Assembly (NCBI GenBank): GCA_964553795.1
Contig: CAZKMR010000004.1
Coordinates: forward strand, 55,559 to 119,558
Direction of reading: 5' to 3'
Length of the DNA stretch: 64,000 bases
From: JADLHS01 sp964553795
Lineage (GTDB): Bacteria; Verrucomicrobiota; Verrucomicrobiia; Limisphaerales; JADLHS01
Positions 26,301 through 33,372 of this stretch are shown here, one piece after another. The notes under the pieces are model-generated. The model did no database searches. It was not told where the DNA came from and was given only the letters and a program-made list of their open reading frames with translations. The position numbers and the translations under genes were made by a program. Each line of letters begins with the position of its first letter. Within the stretch, counting starts at the first letter, position 1.

Positions 26301-26517
26301 CGTGGCCGACTCCGGTCCGGGCATCACACCGGAGGTTCGCCCGCGTTTGTTTGAGCCATTCTTCACGACAAAACGCGCGGGCGCCAAGGCCGGAACGGGC
26401 CTCGGATTATCGCTTGTTTATGCTATCGCCCAGCAGGATGGACTTGGCCTTGCGGTGGAAAGCGAGCCGAACAAAGGCGCCACTTTTATCCTGATTATTC
26501 CAATTTTAGATTCTTGA
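23338..26517 (+). CDS. Sensor histidine kinase with large WD40-type propeller sensor region
   Basis: The protein is about 1059 aa from the ATG at 23338. TM1 lies near residues 32-52. A helical segment follows (RAEKAEAASRDRLWNSYVAQARA) and then about 640 residues of WD40-like blades, many with SPDG turns (VAFSPDGTKLA, MAWSPDGTKLV, LTFSPDGELIASGS). TM2 is at about 763-785. The kinase core has H836 in LAAGIAHDFNNLL, an N box (NLIVNASEAM), G1 (VADSGPGI) and G2 (GTGLGLSLVYAIAQQDG). The helical segment and blades resemble those attached to Ser/Thr kinases in Planctomycetota and Verrucomicrobiota, here joined to a histidine kinase. The two TM segments would put the propeller in the periplasm. The last residues (IIPILDS) lie in repeat sequence tied to the next gene. 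Confidence 0.9.
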   Translation: MNPELPDQRPNGDGLDATREAMRRDLNRANTAVGVILVVVLGLAIAAVIAGMRAAKNFERAEKAEAASRDRLWNSYVAQARAVRLTPQAGRRDAVLNVISNATSIRRNAALRSEAVATLALTDIEAAMPLQFLPRGVDQVEIDTALERFAYGNSTGAVLICRLQDGTVLQTLSAPTLGTGTRQGVRSVAFSPDGTKLAARFVGGAMVIWEIATQEILVASAVEATNLVIAGMSFWPDANIISFGDGDAQGQITVFDFDTKTRVHTALRVGARTFRFRPGTSQVAVATDNRVDLFNYPEEAPLQTLETATRVFIMAWSPDGTKLVVATEDGDLYVWDLLRGNQRIFRGHSEPCIRLTFSPDGELIASGSRDGTTRLWDVAQGQTIVIATEGLAHVFSHDGQRIGYWKPSVGFGVWQLVRSDTYKLLVCPKSEGAFLSIDLSPNGRWCVATQSKGARLWDLFNDAREFYFPSSDMQSVRITPDESALYVCRRQQLEYWPIRTNAAGIELDATNIRAVTLPDGQGARGIALSLDGKKAVVELTDLRLVILDLAGKTAPIPLEESSRQISLRTPGSPTGAGRFTISPDARWVVTGYGVGEGDRPKVWDAATGKLITTLNFGSAVITFSPDGQRLGAAGPAAFAFWKTANWELLNRFDRDEPSISHGSLAFVQDSEEVAVTRTRQIAQLRHSLTNDAYADLIAPQLQSVNSIRMSLDGSVVVTASATDKLQVWNLNAARAKLRPVRLDWRVPQPNTPETILAPAPQGSPVQTTLIVSLAGFGLAALFGLATLRRHRQAIAGYLAAETQVARRNRELEVAKVELMHSQKMQALGTLAAGIAHDFNNLLSVIRMSSKLIGRATKNNADIQENVADIEQAVVQGKNVVGSMLGYARTEPTEVGPTDVSAVVEETVSLLSKEFLSGLTLTLELDRNAPAVAVSRGRLEQVLLNLIVNASEAMQGKGKLKIAAHPRTHLPTHNYTLRPKTTERCVELTVADSGPGITPEVRPRLFEPFFTTKRAGAKAGTGLGLSLVYAIAQQDGLGLAVESEPNKGATFILIIPILDS

Positions 26518-26533
26518 TTTTGGATTTTGGATT
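26502..26533. repeat. Left T/G-rich repeat flanking the four-helix-bundle gene
   Basis: This 32-nt stretch contains two copies of GATTTTG in tandem. It is related in inverted orientation to 26923-26955: an 18-nt core matches at 15 positions after reverse complementing. It covers the stop codon of the histidine kinase. The pair looks like the ends of an inserted unit that carries the gene between them. Confidence 0.6.
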
Positions 26534-26573
26534 CGCCTCGCCACGCCTCAAAAAAACTCAACTCCACCACGAC

Positions 26574-27020
26574 ATGACTGAAGCCGCATTCAAACAACGG
26601 ACTAAGAAGCTCGCTCTCGATGTGATTCGATTTGTGGACGATTTACCGCGCAGTCGAAGCGCCGATGTCCTGACCGGACAACTCCTGCGTTCCGCCACGT
26701 CCGTTGCTGCCAACTACCGCTCTGCCTGCCGGGCGAAATCCGTCGCCGATATGATCGCCAAACTGAGTCTGGTTGAAGAAGAAGCCGATGAAGCCGGCTT
26801 GTGGATGGAACTACTGATTGAATCCGGCAAAACCCGAGCCGAGCAATTGTCGGCACTCCGCCGCGAAGCTGAGGAAATCCTCGCCATGACAGTTGCCTCC
26901 ATTAAAACCTTACGCGCCAAACAATCTGTAAATCTAAAACCTAAAATCCCAAATTACACGGCCTGTGCGCGAGATGCACAGTGCCCAAACCCAAAATCCG
27001 CCTTAGTCTCATTTAGATGA
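26574..27020 (+). CDS. Four helix bundle protein (23S rRNA intervening-sequence/S23 family)
   Basis: From the ATG at 26574 the protein is 148 aa. TKKLALDVIRFVDDLPRS, TGQLLRSATSVAANYRSACRAKS, KLSLVEEEADEAGLWMELLIE and EAEEILAMTVASIKTL are the four helices of the TIGR02436 family, first known from proteins encoded in intervening sequences of 23S rRNA genes. The function is unknown. The last 30 residues (from NLKPKIPNY) are translated from the right flanking repeat and are probably not part of the fold. It sits between a histidine kinase and its response regulator, where it is out of place functionally. Confidence 0.88.
   Translation: MTEAAFKQRTKKLALDVIRFVDDLPRSRSADVLTGQLLRSATSVAANYRSACRAKSVADMIAKLSLVEEEADEAGLWMELLIESGKTRAEQLSALRREAEEILAMTVASIKTLRAKQSVNLKPKIPNYTACARDAQCPNPKSALVSFR
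26923..26955. repeat. Right A/C-rich repeat flanking the four-helix-bundle gene
   Basis: This is the inverted partner of 26502-26533 (repeated TAAAA and CTAAAAT motifs). A related CCCAAACCCAAAATCC block follows at about 26986-27000, after a small hairpin CTGTGC/GCACAG. The region is still inside the open frame of the four-helix-bundle gene. Confidence 0.55.
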
Positions 27021-27682
27021 CGGCGACCGAAGAACTCATGGCCTCGATATTGATTGTCGAAGACGACCCGAAGCAACTGAAGCTCTATGGCAAAGCGTTG
27101 CGCGGCTATCGCCTCACTTGCGTTTCCACCGGCAGCGCCGCCCTCGCCTCCATCGCGGAAACCAAACCCGATCTCGTCATTCTCGACAACATTCTCGACG
27201 CCGGTGAGAAAGGCTTGGAATTTCTGCCGAAACTCAAAGCGATTGCCGCCCACGTCCCGGTCATCATGATTTCCGGCACGTTGCAAATCCGCGAAAAGCT
27301 CGCCGCGCTGCAAGGGCCGCGTTCCGCGCATTACATTCTGGAAAAGCCGGTGGACCTCGACGAACTGGATAAAACCGTCGAAATCGCGCTGACTGAATGC
27401 GGCCTCGGCGAAACCGTCGCAGTGCTGCAATCGTTGGAACGCGCCGAGAAAATTGAAGCCTCTGAGCCGGATCGCCGCTTCACTGAACGCCTCGCGCGTC
27501 AGCATGAAATGATCAAGCGCCTGCGCGGAACGACCGATCGTCCGAATGTTTCCGGTCTCGCCCGCGACTTCAATGTCTCCCGCAAAACCATCATCCGCGA
27601 TCTTCAGGATTTGATTCGCCGCGGGCAGTTGCCGGAGGAAATTTATCCGGAGTGGAAACAGGAAGTTTCCGGCGAAGACTGA
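27017..27682 (+). CDS. Response regulator with C-terminal HTH
   Basis: The 221-aa product begins at an ATG overlapping the previous stop (ATGA); a second ATG at 27038 is equally plausible, giving MASILIVEDD as the first residues. The receiver domain has the acidic pair (VEDDPKQ), phosphoacceptor D57 (LVILDNILD), T/S region MISGT and the lysine in EKPVDLDE. The C-terminus (about 170-215) has NVSGLARDFNVSRKTIIRDLQDLIRRG, a short helix-turn-helix that could bind DNA. It is the natural partner of the propeller histidine kinase, now separated from it by the four-helix-bundle gene. Confidence 0.88.
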   Translation: MTATEELMASILIVEDDPKQLKLYGKALRGYRLTCVSTGSAALASIAETKPDLVILDNILDAGEKGLEFLPKLKAIAAHVPVIMISGTLQIREKLAALQGPRSAHYILEKPVDLDELDKTVEIALTECGLGETVAVLQSLERAEKIEASEPDRRFTERLARQHEMIKRLRGTTDRPNVSGLARDFNVSRKTIIRDLQDLIRRGQLPEEIYPEWKQEVSGED

Positions 27683-28100
27683 TTTTCTCTGCTGCGAATA
27701 GTTCGGCCTACTTCCCCCGTCCCGCTCGTTTCAGTGTGCTTCCCTTGCACATTCCTGTGCGGAGGTCGCGCAGTTTTCCCCTGCTCCCGACTGCGTTAAT
27801 CACCCGGAATCCAGATGACACGAGGCCCAGCCCTCTCCACGGCTGTGCGCCACACGCACACCCCTGTGCGCGTTGTGCTCAGTTCGCAGGTCATCTTATT
27901 TGCCGTATTCAAGCGGCATGCAACTTCAATCTCTTCGTGAGGCAATTACCCGCGACGCTCAGAACGTCGCGCCCAAAACCAATTCGCCTGCTAACTCCTG
28001 GTCAGTCGAATCAAACCCAACCGCCCGCGTCCCAAACCATCGCCCTGCGCGGCAGAACGCTTTGATTCGTTTCGCCGTCCTGAATGCGCTTCGCCCGGCA
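27683..28100. other. Gap without a supported gene (418 bp)
   Basis: The open frame of the next gene reaches back into this region to 27873, but its translation has no recognisable domain and the signal peptide begins at 28101. I see short G/C dyads around 27840-27885 (CACACGCAC / GTGCGCGTTGTG) and no tRNA, clear promoter or terminator. It probably contains the start signals of the secreted protein. Confidence 0.4.
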
Positions 28101-28925
28101 ATGGGATTTATGCGTTTGCTTCTGCTCAGCGCGAGTTTCATGGCTTTCACGTCGAGTCAGGCCGCTCCGGTCACTTTCAATTTCATTGGTCACCTCACTT
28201 TCGTAAACGATCCCTCTAATCAAGTCTCGGGGCTGACAGCCGGAACGCCCTTCACGGGAACGCTGCAATATGATCCGGCCTTGACCCGTCCCCCTTCCGA
28301 TACGCCCTCGCCCCACACGGAATATTACAGCTTTACCAATACCGCCGGGTTCTCTTTCACGCTTCAGGTTGGAAGCCACATCTTCACCGGCGCGGGTGTC
28401 GACCCATTGCAAAATGGCATCATCATGTACGACAACTTTGACTCGGAAGATCAGTTCTACGCGTATTTCAATCCCAGCCAGACCCGGCACAATGGCAACA
28501 CTCCCCCGGTTGAATTTACACATGGGGGATTCGGTTTTGTACTGACGGATACGAATCAAACCGCGTTCGCGTCGGATACTCTGCCGGTGGTTCGTCCGGC
28601 TTTCGATAAATTTACTTCGCAGCGGATTGAGTATTCGCTCACCAAAAGTGGCCAACCCAATCTCTTTTACATCGCCGGAACAGTCACGGCTTTCACCGCC
28701 GCCTTTCAACCGCAATTGCACATTCGCCGCCTGCCAAATGGAAGCGTCGAACTCGCCTGGCCGTTGGCCGCGACGGGCTTCGCCTTGGAATCGCGCAACC
28801 AACCCCACTCCGGCACATGGACGCCCGTAGTTCAGGCCGCCATCGCCACCGAAAACGAATACGTCGTCACCATTTCCACCGGCACCACGCCGCAATATTT
28901 CCGCCTCGCAAAATCCAATCCTTAA
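28101..28925 (+). CDS. Secreted protein with verrucomicrobial C-terminal beta-domain
   Basis: The start at 28101 (or 28110) gives about 275 aa with a signal peptide (RLLLLSASFMAFTSSQAA). The middle is rich in beta strands, Thr and Phe (VTFNFIGHLTFVND, FTGTLQYDP) and resembles the PEP-CTERM-type extracellular beta-sandwich proteins, but there is no PEP-CTERM anchor. The C-terminus (LHIRRLPNGSVELAWPL ... GTTPQYFRLAKSNP) is a short Ig-like module that also ends two other secreted proteins in this window. The ligand is unknown. Confidence 0.75.
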   Translation: MGFMRLLLLSASFMAFTSSQAAPVTFNFIGHLTFVNDPSNQVSGLTAGTPFTGTLQYDPALTRPPSDTPSPHTEYYSFTNTAGFSFTLQVGSHIFTGAGVDPLQNGIIMYDNFDSEDQFYAYFNPSQTRHNGNTPPVEFTHGGFGFVLTDTNQTAFASDTLPVVRPAFDKFTSQRIEYSLTKSGQPNLFYIAGTVTAFTAAFQPQLHIRRLPNGSVELAWPLAATGFALESRNQPHSGTWTPVVQAAIATENEYVVTISTGTTPQYFRLAKSNP

Positions 28926-28944
28926 TCACAAACCCGATCATTAT

Positions 28945-29367
28945 ATGACCACAACTCCGCAACTCATCGAAACGCCCGCCAACGTTCCCGGCGGCGCCAC
29001 CTATCAACACCTCGCCTACGTGGACGCCTACGACGCCGTGCTCAACATTGATTACGCGTTCGTCGCCTACAAAGAAACCGACAGCAACGGCGAATGGCGC
29101 GTGCGCATCAAATCCTCGCAAACCGCCGGCGCCGTCTTCGAACCGGCGATGATCAAGAGCAATGCCCGCTCGACCGGTGCGCAGGGCAAACCGTGGTTTC
29201 AATGGGGCTACAGCTTTGATCCGAGCGCGAGCGACCCGCGTTGCATTCAATTCCGCGTTCACGTCGCCAACGGTCAGCCGAGCGAAATCGAAATGTTCGT
29301 GCAACTCCGCAAGTTCGACGGTACCGCCGACGCGCCAAAATCCGTGAAGTTCCCGTGGCCCGCGTGA
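28945..29367 (+). CDS. Small soluble protein of unknown function, first gene of the 28945-37009 cluster
   Basis: I do not recognise this 140-aa protein. It has no signal peptide or membrane segment. The composition is beta-rich, with YAFVAYKETDSNGEWRVRIKSS and CIQFRVHVANGQPSEIEMFVQLRKFDG suggesting a compact beta-sandwich. It is followed after 31 bp by a small membrane protein and is the first of nine same-strand unknown genes. Confidence 0.7.
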   Translation: MTTTPQLIETPANVPGGATYQHLAYVDAYDAVLNIDYAFVAYKETDSNGEWRVRIKSSQTAGAVFEPAMIKSNARSTGAQGKPWFQWGYSFDPSASDPRCIQFRVHVANGQPSEIEMFVQLRKFDGTADAPKSVKFPWPA

Positions 29368-29398
29368 TGGGCGCATTGGGCCTTAACCAAAGCCCTCC

Positions 29399-29737
29399 AT
29401 GAATCGCTCCGTCATTCAACTCATTGCCGATGGTTGCGCCCTGCTCAGCGCGGCCATCGGCGTGCCATCGCTGACGGTGCTTTTGCTTTACGCGATCAAC
29501 GAGCTGCGCGCATCCGGTCCGATGTCCGCGGCTCACTCAACTGCACATTTGAATCCCGACGCCCTCTCATCCGCCGTCAGCTTTCTCATCAAGAGCTTTG
29601 GCGACAACGTGGTGCTCGTCGCCGTATCCGGACTGATCGTGGCCGGTTCGCTTTGGATCTTCGGTCGCACTCTTCAGTTCCGCGTCTCGCGCGATGCCGA
29701 GCCTCATCCCTCTTTATCCCTGTCCATCCGCGGTTAA
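29399..29737 (+). CDS. Small two-helix membrane protein, unknown
   Basis: The 112-aa protein has two hydrophobic helices (about residues 12-34, LLSAAIGVPSLTVLLLYAI, and 70-92, VVLVAVSGLIVAGSLWIF) separated by a polar loop of about 35 residues. No family is recognised. It ends 6 bp before the next gene, which supports one transcription unit. Confidence 0.65.
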   Translation: MNRSVIQLIADGCALLSAAIGVPSLTVLLLYAINELRASGPMSAAHSTAHLNPDALSSAVSFLIKSFGDNVVLVAVSGLIVAGSLWIFGRTLQFRVSRDAEPHPSLSLSIRG

Positions 29738-29743
29738 ATCATC

Positions 29744-31333
29744 ATGAACGCAAATCTCAAACTCGCTCCTCGCACTTTCCCCGCCCGCGTCGCGGAACTT
29801 GGTTTCACCGCCGAGTTGCCCGCCGATTGGATCAGTCACGAACTGCCCCGCGAGGACGTGGATTTTTCCAATCCTACAAACCTCCTGCCGCTCGCCGTCG
29901 TCACCGCGCCACACGCCGCTATCGTCTTCGCTTTCGCCGCGCGACCCGCTTACGACGACGGCACCTTGCACGACTGGGCCTGGTATCTTTTGAATCACAA
30001 TCAACTTCAGCCCCGCGCCATCGGTCGCGACGTCGTTGCTGGCGTGGCCGCTATTTCCGGCGAGGCCGTGCAACAATCGGAGTTGGGCCCGCTCGTCGTC
30101 CGCTTTGCATTCATCGAAGACGGCAACCGCCTCGTGAACCTCACGCTCACCGCACCGGAAATGTTCGCCGACTCCGTGCGCGATGCGTGGTTCGCGATGC
30201 TGAAATCCTTCACGCTCGAAACCCCGCGCGGTTCACGTTTCCCAATTGAAGCGGACAACACTCCCGCCGCGCCAATTCCCGAACCGTGGTTGGAATCCAA
30301 ACCCGCCGTCGCAGCGACTGAATCCGCCGTGCCAGTAAAGGAGATTGCCATGAAGCTCCCGGAGAATTTGCAACGCAAGAAATGCAAGTTCTACGACTTC
30401 GCTCTCGCTGCTGACACGAGTTCGCTGGATCAAGACACTTCAATAAATGCCAATCTCCGCGACCGCGGCATCGGCCTCGTGCCGAACGTTGTCGCCATCC
30501 GCCAAGAAGCCCGCTACGCGAGCGTCGCCGCCGGCGCAATCTTGGCGCAGTTCGACGTGCCCTTCGGCTGGCATGTCATTGATGACGGCAAACGCACGCT
30601 CGTGTTTGAACCGAGTGGCAAGGTGCAGATAAATTTGAATCTCATTCCTCGCGAGCGCCGCAGCAATAAGGCCATTCTCGACGCCATCGAAGCCGAGATG
30701 CGTAACGATTATCCGCATCCTGAATTCGTCCGGCTCAAGGAAGGAAGAATTCACGCGCTCGGCGCGCGCAACATTGCCGATGGCGATCAACCTTTGGAAC
30801 AGTATCACCTGCTCTTTCCGTTTCGCGACGACTCGATGGTCTTGCGCGCTCGCGTCACCGCCACACCCGAACAAGCCAGCGACGCGACCAATCTCGCGGA
30901 GTTGATTCTCGATAGCGTCGCCTTCGATTGTTTTCAGCAGCGCGACGAACCCGCGTCCGCCGAGAATTCCACTCAAGACTCTCAAAACTCGAAACAGAAG
31001 TCCGATGGCCCACCCAAGTGGTGGCACGAAGCCATCGCGCTCGAAGCGCAAAACCAACTGGACGCCGCGGAAAAACACATCCGCGACAACTGTCCCTACA
31101 TCGGATTCGCCGCTTCCACGGCGGAAATGTATCGCCTGCGCATGTTGCGTCTGAAGCATGCCGGCGACAGATCCGGCGCGCTTGAAGCGTTCATGAAATC
31201 GAGCAGTTTCATCAGCTTCTACGTCAGCATGGCGACGAGCGGCGGCGAAGGCGCGGCGCTTTCTTACGAACGCGATCAATTCCGCGCTCAACTTGTCGCT
31301 GAATACGGCAGCGACCCGGAGGCGAAGTCATAA
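29744..31333 (+). CDS. 529-aa protein with two DcrB/PsbP-like modules, unknown
   Basis: No membrane segment or signal peptide is visible. Two repeated modules can be seen: residues about 15-165 (FTAELPADWISHELP ... AWFAMLKSFTLETP) and about 260-395 (FDVPFGWHVIDDGKR ... LILDSVAFDCFQ). Each starts with a P..W-type beta hairpin and ends in a helix, a layout like DcrB or PsbP folds. A helical C-terminus (about 420-529) resembles a short TPR-like pair (WWHEAIALEAQNQLDAAEKHI, RMLRLKHAGDRSGALEAF). The domain assignment is by pattern only. Confidence 0.65.
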   Translation: MNANLKLAPRTFPARVAELGFTAELPADWISHELPREDVDFSNPTNLLPLAVVTAPHAAIVFAFAARPAYDDGTLHDWAWYLLNHNQLQPRAIGRDVVAGVAAISGEAVQQSELGPLVVRFAFIEDGNRLVNLTLTAPEMFADSVRDAWFAMLKSFTLETPRGSRFPIEADNTPAAPIPEPWLESKPAVAATESAVPVKEIAMKLPENLQRKKCKFYDFALAADTSSLDQDTSINANLRDRGIGLVPNVVAIRQEARYASVAAGAILAQFDVPFGWHVIDDGKRTLVFEPSGKVQINLNLIPRERRSNKAILDAIEAEMRNDYPHPEFVRLKEGRIHALGARNIADGDQPLEQYHLLFPFRDDSMVLRARVTATPEQASDATNLAELILDSVAFDCFQQRDEPASAENSTQDSQNSKQKSDGPPKWWHEAIALEAQNQLDAAEKHIRDNCPYIGFAASTAEMYRLRMLRLKHAGDRSGALEAFMKSSSFISFYVSMATSGGEGAALSYERDQFRAQLVAEYGSDPEAKS

Positions 31334-31361
31334 CACGTCCAACAGATTTTTCCCGAGCACC

Positions 31362-31643
31362 ATGAAAACCCTGCTCATTGCCACTTCCATCGTCGCCATG
31401 CTGGCCACCGTTTTCGCAACCATGACGGCGGTCGTGTTTTGCCTCGGCATGGGCGCGAACGCGAAGCCACCGGAAATTCGCGCGCTCAAACTCTGGATGC
31501 TCGGGCTCACGTTGCTCGGCGGCGCGGGAATCACCGTCGGCATCTTTCTATTGCGCGCGGGTCAACCCGGTTGGGCGGCAGGGGTCAGCTTCGCGCCGGC
31601 AGTCATCATGGCAATCATTCTCATCGTCGCGTTGGCCAAATGA
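31362..31643 (+). CDS. Small membrane protein with three hydrophobic segments, unknown
   Basis: Starting at the ATG at 31362 gives 93 aa with three hydrophobic stretches (LLIATSIVAMLATVFATM, LWMLGLTLLGGAGITVGIFLL, AAGVSFAPAVIMAIILIVAL). The upstream open frame from 31293 overlaps the previous gene and is unlikely. No family is recognised. It may be a membrane subunit in the cluster. Confidence 0.6.
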   Translation: MKTLLIATSIVAMLATVFATMTAVVFCLGMGANAKPPEIRALKLWMLGLTLLGGAGITVGIFLLRAGQPGWAAGVSFAPAVIMAIILIVALAK

Positions 31644-31695
31644 ATTCTGCTTCTCGCTTCGCCCCGCAAAATCGCTAACGCCCGCCGCACCCGCC

Positions 31696-32664
31696 ATGCT
31701 GCAATTCATTCGCACCAACACCGGACTCCTGATCAGCGTCGCGCTGCTCGGCGGCGGCGCTTTTGTTTGCACGATTCTCGGACTGATGATGTCTCGTGCC
31801 GGAGCGTCGCTGCGTCCGATTCTCTGGTTCGCCGGATTCTTCGCGCTGATCGTCCTGCCGCAACTCATCGGGCATTTCTACCTGGCAGTTCACGCCGCCA
31901 AAAACAATGCCCCGCGCACAGCCGCATTGGAACAGCTCGCGCATTCGGACGGCGGCGCCAGCCGCACCGATGATGTGAAAGTGTTGTTCGGTCCGGATGC
32001 CGATCCGCAACTTGTGATCGATGTCCGCCAAGCGCAAGGCGAGGTATTTGCCAATGCGGAACAAGCGCAATTCGCGGTGCTCCCGAACGGCGACACTGTT
32101 TTGCTCGCGCGCTTCACAAGCTCATCGGCGGCGGAGAAAGGCTGGACCAATTACCTGCGCGTTTCTGGATTGAATCAACTCGCCGGCCAAGGCGATTCGC
32201 AACGCGGTTACGCGGTCACTCGTGCCGTCGGCGATCGCGCCTACGTTCTGCATCAGCACAATCTGGTTGGCATTTGGACGGGCAAAGATGATGCGGCCAT
32301 TCGCCAGCGCATGAGCGTTGGCGGTTTTGAAATCCCCCGACGCGCTCCGCTCGCCGACGTAGCGGCAGGCGTCACGCCTGCCGTAGAGGGCGGCATCTTG
32401 CCGCCCGGAAAAGACGACGCAACGAATGAGTTCTCCGCCCTCACAGCGACCTCCGCAACCACCACATCTCATCCGCGGACTGGAAGCCCGACTCGACGGC
32501 AGGCAGGATACCCGCCACCACGGCGCCGATGCGCGCCACGCTGCTTGCCGTTGGATTGCCAGTGTATCTGTTTCTCATCGTCCTCTACTTCTTCAAAGGC
32601 GCGGCGTGGGCCGGAACCTATCGCGCCAAACCCGGCACGACACCCGTCACCGCAACGGAACTGA
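31696..32664 (+). CDS. Membrane-anchored protein, unknown, with repeat-disrupted C-terminus
   Basis: The 322-aa reading has two N-terminal membrane helices (about residues 11-32 and 42-65) and a soluble domain up to about residue 217 (VGGFEIPRR). From residue 222 a 48-bp palindromic repeat is read in frame. After that the sequence becomes Ser/Thr/Pro/Arg/Cys-rich (SPTRRQAGYPPPRRRCAPRC) and runs 136 bp into the next gene in another frame. I infer that the genuine protein ended near 32360 and that repeat insertion changed its end. The N-terminal 220 residues are reliable coding sequence; the tail is doubtful. Confidence 0.6.
   Translation: MLQFIRTNTGLLISVALLGGGAFVCTILGLMMSRAGASLRPILWFAGFFALIVLPQLIGHFYLAVHAAKNNAPRTAALEQLAHSDGGASRTDDVKVLFGPDADPQLVIDVRQAQGEVFANAEQAQFAVLPNGDTVLLARFTSSSAAEKGWTNYLRVSGLNQLAGQGDSQRGYAVTRAVGDRAYVLHQHNLVGIWTGKDDAAIRQRMSVGGFEIPRRAPLADVAAGVTPAVEGGILPPGKDDATNEFSALTATSATTTSHPRTGSPTRRQAGYPPPRRRCAPRCLPLDCQCICFSSSSTSSKARRGPEPIAPNPARHPSPQRN
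32359..32406. repeat. 48-bp palindromic repeat inside a coding gene
   Basis: Two dyads lie side by side: GGCAGGCGT/ACGCCTGCC and GGGCGGCA/TGCCGCCC. The 48 bp begin on a codon boundary of the host gene and encode 16 residues. A related GGCAGGCAGG...CCCGCC stretch follows at about 32490-32508. The composition matches the window's other dispersed palindromes more than the host gene. Confidence 0.65.
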
Positions 32665-33137
32665 CTTCACGCCTCCAAGCCATCAACGATCTCGACGTGC
32701 CCTTCCATATCGAACCCGGCTTGCGACCGAACGAGTTTTTCGCCACGTGGCGCTACGCGGATGCCAAATGGATTGATCTCGCGCGCGCTCGCGGTATGAA
32801 ACGTTCCTTCCGCATTCGACTCGTGCTCGATGAATCAAAGGGCACCGTGCGCGCCACCGATTATGCGACCAGTTTCGATTGGTCCGCCGGTCGCCGCGGC
32901 GCAGACCTGAGTTGGAAAGCGTCACTCGGCATCGTTTTCTTTCAGTCCGAACATCAACGCGTCTTCGGTCTGCAACTCGACGAGCAAGGGCGATTCAAAC
33001 CGGAGTTGTCGTACGCCTACACGTTCAATCTTCAGGAAATGAAATCGCCCCTCATCGAAGCCGTCACACGCGCGGGCTGGAATTGGCGTCCAACCGTCTG
33101 GCAAGGCCCGACCTGGCTACGTTGGTTAACCGAATGA
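32529..33137 (+). CDS. Membrane-anchored protein of unknown function
   Basis: The 202-aa protein has one N-terminal helix (MRATLLAVGLPVYLFLIVLYFF) and a soluble domain of about 175 residues. Features include AINDLDVPFHIEPGLRPNEFFATWRYADAKWIDL and FGLQLDEQGRFKPELSYAYTFNLQEMKSPL. I do not recognise the family. Its first 136 bp overlap the shifted tail of the previous open frame; this frame looks like the genuine one because of the clear signal anchor and balanced composition. Confidence 0.65.
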   Translation: MRATLLAVGLPVYLFLIVLYFFKGAAWAGTYRAKPGTTPVTATELTSRLQAINDLDVPFHIEPGLRPNEFFATWRYADAKWIDLARARGMKRSFRIRLVLDESKGTVRATDYATSFDWSAGRRGADLSWKASLGIVFFQSEHQRVFGLQLDEQGRFKPELSYAYTFNLQEMKSPLIEAVTRAGWNWRPTVWQGPTWLRWLTE

Positions 33138-33197
33138 TCGCCCGACAAATGAACCATGCGCACCGCTCACCTGGCGTTCCGAAAACCGGACGCGTAT

Positions 33198-33352
33198 TTG
33201 GACTGCGCCGGCAAAGCGCAGCGACGACGGCGCTTTCGTATCGGCAACAAAACAACAGCACACACACATCCTCTGGCCGGCTAAAGCGGTGTCGTCCACC
33301 CTCCGCAGTACTGCTACGGAGGACGGGCGCTTCGCTTGCCACCGCAGTCCAA
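33198..33352. mobile_element. 155-bp MITE-like element with 17-bp terminal inverted repeats
   Basis: The left end (33198-33214, TTGGACTGCG then CCGGCAA) and right end (33336-33352, TTGCC then ACCGCAGTCCAA) are inverted copies matching at 15 of 17 positions, the outer ten perfectly. An internal dyad CTCCGCAGTACTGCTACGGAG lies near 33301-33321. There is no coding capacity and no clear target duplication. It fills most of the 235-bp gap in the unknown cluster. Confidence 0.6.
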
Positions 33353-33372
33353 GACGCCTCACTTCAATCCCC

